The notes under the pieces were generated by a model that saw nothing but the letters and a program-made list of their open reading frames with translations, made no database searches and was not told the origin of the DNA. 33,152 bases of DNA from Candidatus Eiseniibacteriota bacterium. Lineage in GTDB: Bacteria > Joyebacterota > Joyebacteria > Joyebacterales > Joyebacteraceae. Made by a program: the position numbers and the translations under genes. Position 1 is the first letter of the stretch. The number at the start of each line of letters is the position of its first letter. The DNA lies in the NCBI GenBank assembly GCA_030609365.1, contig JAUWCJ010000013.1, forward strand, positions 1 to 33,152, given 5' to 3'. Shown here one piece after another: positions 28,984-33,152 of the stretch.

Positions 28984-30255
28984 GTGACCGATCTCATCAT
29001 CAGGAACATAGGGCAGCTCATCACCATGGACGGGGCGGCGGGTCCGCGCAGGGGACCGGCAATGCGTGAGCTCGGGCTGGTCGAGGGGGGCGCCGTGGCC
29101 TCGAGCGACGGCCGCGTGCTCGCTGCGGGGCCCGAGTCCTCTGTCATGGCCTCGGTCGAGACGGGGCCGGGCACGACCGTCATCGACGCCGATGGTGGCG
29201 TCGTCACGCCGGGACTCGTCGATCCTCACACGCACGCTGTCTTCGCCGCGACGCGTGAGGGTGAGTTCGCCATGCGCGTCGAGGGCAGAAGCTACGAGGA
29301 GATCGCCGAGGCCGGCGGGGGCATTCGTTCCAGCGTCCGTTCTCTTCGCGCCGCTTCCCCGGAGCTGCTCAGGGAGAACGGACAGGCCGCGCTCGACCGG
29401 ATGCTCGAGTACGGGACGACCACCGCGGAGGTCAAGAGCGGCTACGGTCTCTCCCTGGAATCAGAACTCAAGATGCTGCGCGTGGCGTCAGAACTTGCGG
29501 ACACGCACGTGGTCGACGTCGTCCCGACCTTCTTGGGCGCACACGAGTTCCCCGACGAGTGGCGCGACGATCGGGAGGGTTACGTCGATCACCTGATCAA
29601 TGACATGATGCCCGCGGTCGCGGCTGAGAGACTCGCCCGGTTCTGTGACGTCTTCTGCGAGGAGGGCGTGTTCACCGTCGAACAGTCCCGCCGGGTCCTC
29701 ACCGCCGCGCGAGCGCACGGAATGGAACCCAAACTCCACGCTGACGAGCTGCATCCGTTTGGCGCTGCAGAGCTGGCTGCCGAGCTCGAGGCGGCTTCGG
29801 CGGACCATCTGGTATGCGTGTCGGACGACGGCATCGCCGCTCTGGCGGCGGCCGGTGTCGTGGCCGTGCTGCTGCCCGGCACCACGCTGTCGCTGGGGTC
29901 TTCGGAGTTCGCGCCCGCCAGGAAGATGATCGAAGCCGGCGTGCCGGTCGCGCTCGCGACCGACTGCAATCCCGGCAGTTCCATGACCGAGTCCATGCAG
30001 ATCATCCTTGCGCTCGCCTCCATGATGCTCCGCATGACGCCGGAGGAGGCGCTCGTCGCCGCAACCGTGAACGCGGCGGCCGCTCTCCGTGCCGGGGACG
30101 TTCTGGGGAGCCTGGCGCCGGGTCGACAGTGCGACGCGGTGATCTGGGAGGTCGACGACTACAGAGCCATTCCGTACCACTACGGCGTCAATCTCGTCGC
30201 GGCGGTCGTGAAGCGGGGGGAGATGGTCGTCTCCCGCGACGCAGGCGCGGCCTGA
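28984..30255 (+). CDS. hutI: Imidazolonepropionase
   Basis: HutI opens the ring of imidazolonepropionate to give N-formimino-glutamate, the step after HutU. The chosen start is GTG 28984 (VTDLIIRNIGQLITMDG), which matches family N-termini and gives 423 residues. An earlier ATG at 28849 would overlap hutU by 74 bases and add an unrelated arginine-rich leader. The metal-dependent amidohydrolase motifs are present: DPHTHAVFA with H82 and H84, HADELHPFG with H252, E255 and H257, and ATDCNPGSS with D327. The segment EFAMRVEGRSYEEIAEAGGGI and the YHYGVNLVAAVVKRGE ending are also characteristic. The ribosome binding site is not obvious (GGAGG is too far, GGGGG about 10 bases away), so translation may be modest. 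Confidence 0.96.
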   Translation: MTDLIIRNIGQLITMDGAAGPRRGPAMRELGLVEGGAVASSDGRVLAAGPESSVMASVETGPGTTVIDADGGVVTPGLVDPHTHAVFAATREGEFAMRVEGRSYEEIAEAGGGIRSSVRSLRAASPELLRENGQAALDRMLEYGTTTAEVKSGYGLSLESELKMLRVASELADTHVVDVVPTFLGAHEFPDEWRDDREGYVDHLINDMMPAVAAERLARFCDVFCEEGVFTVEQSRRVLTAARAHGMEPKLHADELHPFGAAELAAELEAASADHLVCVSDDGIAALAAAGVVAVLLPGTTLSLGSSEFAPARKMIEAGVPVALATDCNPGSSMTESMQIILALASMMLRMTPEEALVAATVNAAAALRAGDVLGSLAPGRQCDAVIWEVDDYRAIPYHYGVNLVAAVVKRGEMVVSRDAGAA

Positions 30256-30262
30256 GGCAGGG

Positions 30263-30322
30263 GCGGCGGGACCGCGGGTGGTGCGGCAGGACCGAGATAT
30301 GATCGGCGGTACCGAGACCTGA
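30263..30322 (+). repeat. Three 20-base tandem repeats upstream of ftcD
   Basis: Three units of exactly 20 bases begin at 30263, 30283 and 30303 with GCGGCGGGACCG, GCGGCAGGACCGAG and TCGGCGGTACCGAG. The first half of each unit is well conserved; the second half drifts. They fill most of the 87-base gap between hutI and ftcD and end 20 bases before the ftcD start. A 20-base period places each unit on roughly the same face of the helix, as regulator-binding arrays often do. Confidence 0.55.
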
Positions 30323-30342
30323 GTTTCCTTGAGGAGGTGCGA

Positions 30343-31254
30343 ATGAAGCTGGTGGAGTGCGTTCCGAATTTCAGCGAGGGCAGGCGGCCCGAGGTGCTGG
30401 AAGCGATCGTCGGCGCGATGACGGCGGTCGACGGCGTGAGGCTTCTCGACAGCGAGATGGACGCCGACCACAACAGGGCGGTGGTGACGATAGTCGGAGA
30501 GCCCGAGGCCGTACTGGAGGGCGTCTTCCGTGGGATGGCCAAGGCGAAGGATATGATCGACCTGACCACGCACGAAGGTGAGCACCCGCGCATGGGGGCG
30601 ACCGATGTCGTGCCGTTCGTCCCGGTCAAGGGCGTCACGATGGACGACTGTGTCGAGCTTGCCAGACGCCTCGGGGAGCGCGTGGGCAAGGAACTCGAGA
30701 TCCCGGTCTTCCTGTACGAGTCGGCCGCATCGCGGCCCGAGCGCCAGAACCTCGCGAAGGTGCGGAAGGGGCAGTTCGAGGGGCTGCGCGAGGAGATAGG
30801 CACGAACCCCAAACGCGAGCCGGACTTCGGTCCGAACATGATCCACGCCACCGCCGGCGCCACTGCGATAGGCGCGAGGCCGTTTCTGGTCGCCTACAAC
30901 ATCAACCTGGGTACGACCGATCTCTCTGTTGCCAAGGCCATAGCCAAGGCCATCCGGCACTCGAGCGGGGGCCTAAGGCACGTCAAGGCGATGGGATTCG
31001 CGATCAAGGACCGCAACATCGTCCAGGTCTCGATCAACATGGTCAACTTCAAGGGGACGCCGCTGTTCCGTGCGTTCGAGATGGTCAAGAGTGAGGCCGA
31101 GCGGTATGGAGTGCCCGTCATAGGCAGCGAAGTGGTCGGGCTTGTGCCCGTCGACGCGCTGGTCGACTGCGCAGAATTCTACCTGAGGCTCGAGAACTTC
31201 CAGAGGGACCAGGTTCTGGAGAACCGCCTTTCGGAAGACGGGAGCGACGAATGA
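30343..31254 (+). CDS. ftcD: Glutamate formimidoyltransferase
   Basis: This enzyme moves the formimino group from N-formimino-glutamate to tetrahydrofolate, releasing glutamate and ending the histidine pathway. It is 303 residues, the length of stand-alone bacterial enzymes that lack the fused cyclodeaminase of animals. Family features are KLVECVPNFSEGRRPEVLEAI at the N-terminus, DHNRAVVTIVGEP, and HEGEHPRMGATDVVPFVPV. In the last of these H81 lies where the catalytic histidine is expected. GATAIGARPFLVAYNINLGT and HVKAMGFAI follow. AGGAGG lies 5 bases before ATG 30343. A GTG two codons earlier is less likely. The stop overlaps the cyclodeaminase start by four bases, so the two activities are made together. 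Confidence 0.96.
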   Translation: MKLVECVPNFSEGRRPEVLEAIVGAMTAVDGVRLLDSEMDADHNRAVVTIVGEPEAVLEGVFRGMAKAKDMIDLTTHEGEHPRMGATDVVPFVPVKGVTMDDCVELARRLGERVGKELEIPVFLYESAASRPERQNLAKVRKGQFEGLREEIGTNPKREPDFGPNMIHATAGATAIGARPFLVAYNINLGTTDLSVAKAIAKAIRHSSGGLRHVKAMGFAIKDRNIVQVSINMVNFKGTPLFRAFEMVKSEAERYGVPVIGSEVVGLVPVDALVDCAEFYLRLENFQRDQVLENRLSEDGSDE

Positions 31255-31877
31255 CAGATCTGAGCGAATTCCTGGGAGAGCTGGCGTCCGATTCCCCGAC
31301 ACCGGGCGGCGGGAGTGTGGCCGCGCTGTGCGGCGCGCTCGGGGCCGCGTTGAACTCAATGGTGGCCAATCTGACCATCGGGAAGAAGAAGTACGCGGAT
31401 GTCGAGGGTGAGATGAAAGAGACGCTCGCCGGTGCGGAGACGCTGCGGCTCGAGCTTACCCAGATGATCGATGAGGACGCCGCCGCGTTCAACAAGTTCA
31501 TGGCGGCGCTCAAGATGCCGAAGGAGACCGAGGCGGACAAGGCGTCGCGGAAGGCCGCTCTTCAGCAGACGCTGGTGGACGCGGCCACCGTCCCGCTGGC
31601 CGTGATGGAGATGTGCGTGGGCGTGATCCGGCTGGCCGTTCCCGTCGCGGAGCACGGGAACGTGAATGCGGTGTCCGACGCCGGCGTTGCGGCTCTCGTT
31701 GCGCGGGCCGGTGTGCACGCGGCGGGGCTGAACGTCCGGATAAACGTCGGAGGCATCCGGGCGGAGGAGCACCAGGAGTTCGCCGGCAAGGCTTCGGCCG
31801 CGATCACCGATCTCGGCAGGGAAGCTGACCTCGCCTGCGAAGAGGTCATGAAGATCGTGCTTCAGAAGATCTCCTAG
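31251..31877 (+). CDS. fchA: Formiminotetrahydrofolate cyclodeaminase / methenyl-THF cyclohydrolase (FchA-like)
   Basis: This 208-residue protein matches the cyclodeaminase half of mammalian FTCD and the stand-alone FchA family. It is mostly helical, with the family opening DFxxxLxSxxPTPGGGSVAAL seen here as EFLGELASDSPTPGGGSVAA. Later landmarks are ANLTIGKKKYADVE, DEDAAAFNKFMAALKMPK, PLAVMEMCVGVIRLAVPVAEH and NAVSDAGVAALVARAG. Next to the formimidoyltransferase, its most likely job is to release ammonia from 5-formimino-THF to give 5,10-methenyl-THF, feeding one-carbon metabolism. Cyclohydrolase activity is the alternative reading of the family. Its ATG lies inside the end of ftcD (ATGA overlap). 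Confidence 0.92.
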   Translation: MTDLSEFLGELASDSPTPGGGSVAALCGALGAALNSMVANLTIGKKKYADVEGEMKETLAGAETLRLELTQMIDEDAAAFNKFMAALKMPKETEADKASRKAALQQTLVDAATVPLAVMEMCVGVIRLAVPVAEHGNVNAVSDAGVAALVARAGVHAAGLNVRINVGGIRAEEHQEFAGKASAAITDLGREADLACEEVMKIVLQKIS

Positions 31878-31888
31878 GGAGGGGAGGC

Positions 31889-32359
31889 TTGATCTTGCGA
31901 GGTTCGATACTGCGGCCGCAGGGCTTGCTCCCGGCGGCTGTTCTTGCCGTGGCCACGCTGTTCGCCTCCGGTTGTTCGTGCTCCGTGCCCGACGTCGAGC
32001 CGGTCTCGGACGAGACCCGGGCGACCTACTCTACGGACGAGCGGCCGATGAGTTCGCTCGAACTGGTAGAGGCGGCGGTCAGATCCGGAGCCCTGGAGTA
32101 TTCGACCGGGCTTCTGTACAAGGTCTACGCGATGTTCGACCCGAACAGTCTTCCTCCTGAGTACGAGAGCGACGTGCCGTCCAAGTGCGGGACGCCGCTG
32201 ATCACGGAGGTGCAGCGCAACTGGAATCTGCTCTCGCCGGACGATCGGGCCGAGATCTCACAGTACATAGAGCCCATCGGCATGCCTGGCGAAACCGGCA
32301 CTCAGCTGGACGACGTCACCCCGGACCGTCTCGACCATGAAAGAGAAAAACTCGACTGA
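31889..32359 (+). CDS. Small lipoprotein of unknown function
   Basis: This protein of about 156 residues has a lipoprotein signal peptide: a basic start, LLPAAVLAVATLFASGC, and a lipobox (ASGC) whose cysteine would be lipidated and is followed by SCSVPDVEP. The start is TTG 31889 or TTG 31895; overlapping purine runs (AGGGAGGGGAGG, 31876-31887) could serve either. The mature part contains ALEYSTGLLYKVYAMFDPNSLPPEYES and CGTPLITEVQRNWNLLSPDDRAEI. To my eye these recall the region before the catalytic domain in some secreted metalloproteases of this kind of bacterium, but no catalytic motif is present. It follows fchA by 11 bases, and its end overlaps the next gene by 23 bases. The protein may be a remnant or a free-standing version of that region. 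Confidence 0.7.
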   Translation: MILRGSILRPQGLLPAAVLAVATLFASGCSCSVPDVEPVSDETRATYSTDERPMSSLELVEAAVRSGALEYSTGLLYKVYAMFDPNSLPPEYESDVPSKCGTPLITEVQRNWNLLSPDDRAEISQYIEPIGMPGETGTQLDDVTPDRLDHEREKLD

Positions 32360-32987
32360 TCCCGGCAGCTCGGCGCGAGCGCTCTGGACCTCGGAGACGG
32401 CCACCACGGCCATTTTCGTCGCCTTGGCGGCTGCGCTGGGGTTCCTTCTTCTGTCCGTGCCCAACGTCGAACTCGTGACGTTCACCGTCTTCGCATCGGG
32501 CGTGGTCCTCGGTCGCTGGCGCGGCGCGCTGGTCGGGGCGCTCGCGATGGCCATCTACTCCGGATTCAATCCGTACGGCTCGGGACTCGGCGTCCCGACC
32601 ATGTTCGCGGCCCAGCTCGGGGCCTCGGCGTTCACCGGACTGATGGGTGGCGTCACGGCTGGCCTGTGGCGGGGCCCGCTACCGGTCGCCGGCTGGCGGG
32701 GCCTGCCAGTGGTCGCCGGCGGGATCGGACTCGCCCTGACCGCCGTGTACCAGGCCGCCGTCATAGTGGGTCTGGCGGTGATGAGCCCCGAGTTCCGCAC
32801 TGGAGCGCTTGCCGTGCTCCTCTCGAACGCCTTCTTCTCCAGCGTGCATCTTGTGTCCAACACGATCGTGTTTGCAGTGCTGGCCCCGACCGTTCTTCCG
32901 AAGATCCTGAGGCTGGCCGGCCCGCGGACGACCGACGCCGGCACCCGAACCCCGGGCGCTCCGGGAGCCTGTGGAGGGAACAGATGA
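32337..32987 (+). CDS. ECF-type vitamin transporter S component
   Basis: This 216-residue integral membrane protein has about six hydrophobic segments, beginning TAIFVALAAALGFLLLSVPNV. The segment NVELVTFTVFASGVVLGRWRGA followed by LVGALAMAIYSGFNPYG resembles the substrate-binding S components of energy-coupling factor transporters, which capture vitamins and rely on EcfA and EcfT for energy. No EcfA or EcfT gene is in the window and the substrate cannot be read from the sequence. The ATG at 32337 lies inside the preceding lipoprotein gene with no clear ribosome binding site, so translation may depend on coupling. The C-terminal tail (GPRTTDAGTRTPGAPGACGG) is polar and probably disordered. 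The next gene starts within its stop codon (ATGA). Confidence 0.75.
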   Translation: MKEKNSTDPGSSARALWTSETATTAIFVALAAALGFLLLSVPNVELVTFTVFASGVVLGRWRGALVGALAMAIYSGFNPYGSGLGVPTMFAAQLGASAFTGLMGGVTAGLWRGPLPVAGWRGLPVVAGGIGLALTAVYQAAVIVGLAVMSPEFRTGALAVLLSNAFFSSVHLVSNTIVFAVLAPTVLPKILRLAGPRTTDAGTRTPGAPGACGGNR

Positions 32988-33152
32988 CATTCCTTGCGGA
33001 CCTCAGGCGTCCCGGTGTTCTTGCCATATCCGCGATCGTTCTGCTGCTCATTGCGCCTCCGGCCGCACTCGCCGAGGAGGCCGGTGCTGAGCCCCACACG
33101 CCGTCCCCGCCCGACTCGTCGGCGTTCGTTCAGGATGAGCCCGCGCAGGTGA
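32984..33152 (+). CDS. Start of an exported protein, truncated by the window end
   Basis: Only the first 56 codons are visible. ATG 32984 overlaps the upstream stop codon and has GGAGGG 5 bases before it. The peptide opens with a signal sequence (PGVLAISAIVLLLIAPPAALAEEAG) followed by a proline- and serine-rich segment (PHTPSPPDSSAF), with no domain yet visible. Partners of ECF S components in outer-membrane bacteria are sometimes TonB-dependent receptors, which would fit, but nothing in the visible part proves this. Confidence 0.75.
   Translation, partial: MTFLADLRRPGVLAISAIVLLLIAPPAALAEEAGAEPHTPSPPDSSAFVQDEPAQV

Overview
This is a GC-rich bacterial chromosome fragment. All 21 genes I can support lie on the + strand and are tightly packed: no stretch over 100 bases lacks a gene, most neighbours are within 0-90 bases, and several overlap by 1-4 bases (ATGA or TGATG junctions). 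I see no tRNA, rRNA, CRISPR array or insertion sequence. A type IX secretion-like (Por) set, FlgD/Por-type C-terminal sorting domains with YPNP motifs, FG-GAP propeller proteins and DUF5683 proteins suggest a member of the Fibrobacteres-Chlorobi-Bacteroidetes superphylum. The high GC favours an uncultured lineage such as Candidatus Eisenbacteria or Krumholzibacteriota over a typical Bacteroidota. That placement is inference.

Region 1 (1-4693) is housekeeping: the 3' end of dnaE, a small outer-membrane-type protein behind the only near-consensus promoter I found (1370-1398), accA, a YdjM/DUF457-like membrane protein, a PTS EIIA-type protein and a CBS-pair protein whose ribosome binding site lies inside a hairpin.

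Region 2 (4693-21020) is the most interesting part, about 16 kb devoted to the cell envelope. A gingipain-type (C25) protease resembling the PorU sortase is followed by a PorV/PorQ-family barrel, the gene order known for PorU-PorV in Bacteroidota. Next comes a likely cargo: an M6 metalloprotease with an FG-GAP propeller and a C-terminal sorting domain. Then come two tandem DUF5683 proteins, an NHL-type propeller, an 1139-residue envelope protein with SprA-like sequence style, and an Omp85 (BamA/TamA-like) protein. The layout suggests an outer-membrane export and assembly island.

Region 3 (21076-27237) is a compact ligA-thiC-dinG run. The DinG protein joins a DEDDh exonuclease to a helicase that keeps four cysteines spaced like the E. 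coli DinG iron-sulfur ligands.

Region 4 (27255-31877) encodes histidine degradation from urocanate onward: hutU, hutI, ftcD and a cyclodeaminase. hutH is not in the window. A three-copy 20-base repeat sits between hutI and ftcD. Region 5 (31889-33152) has a small lipoprotein, an ECF transporter S component and the start of an exported protein cut by the window edge.
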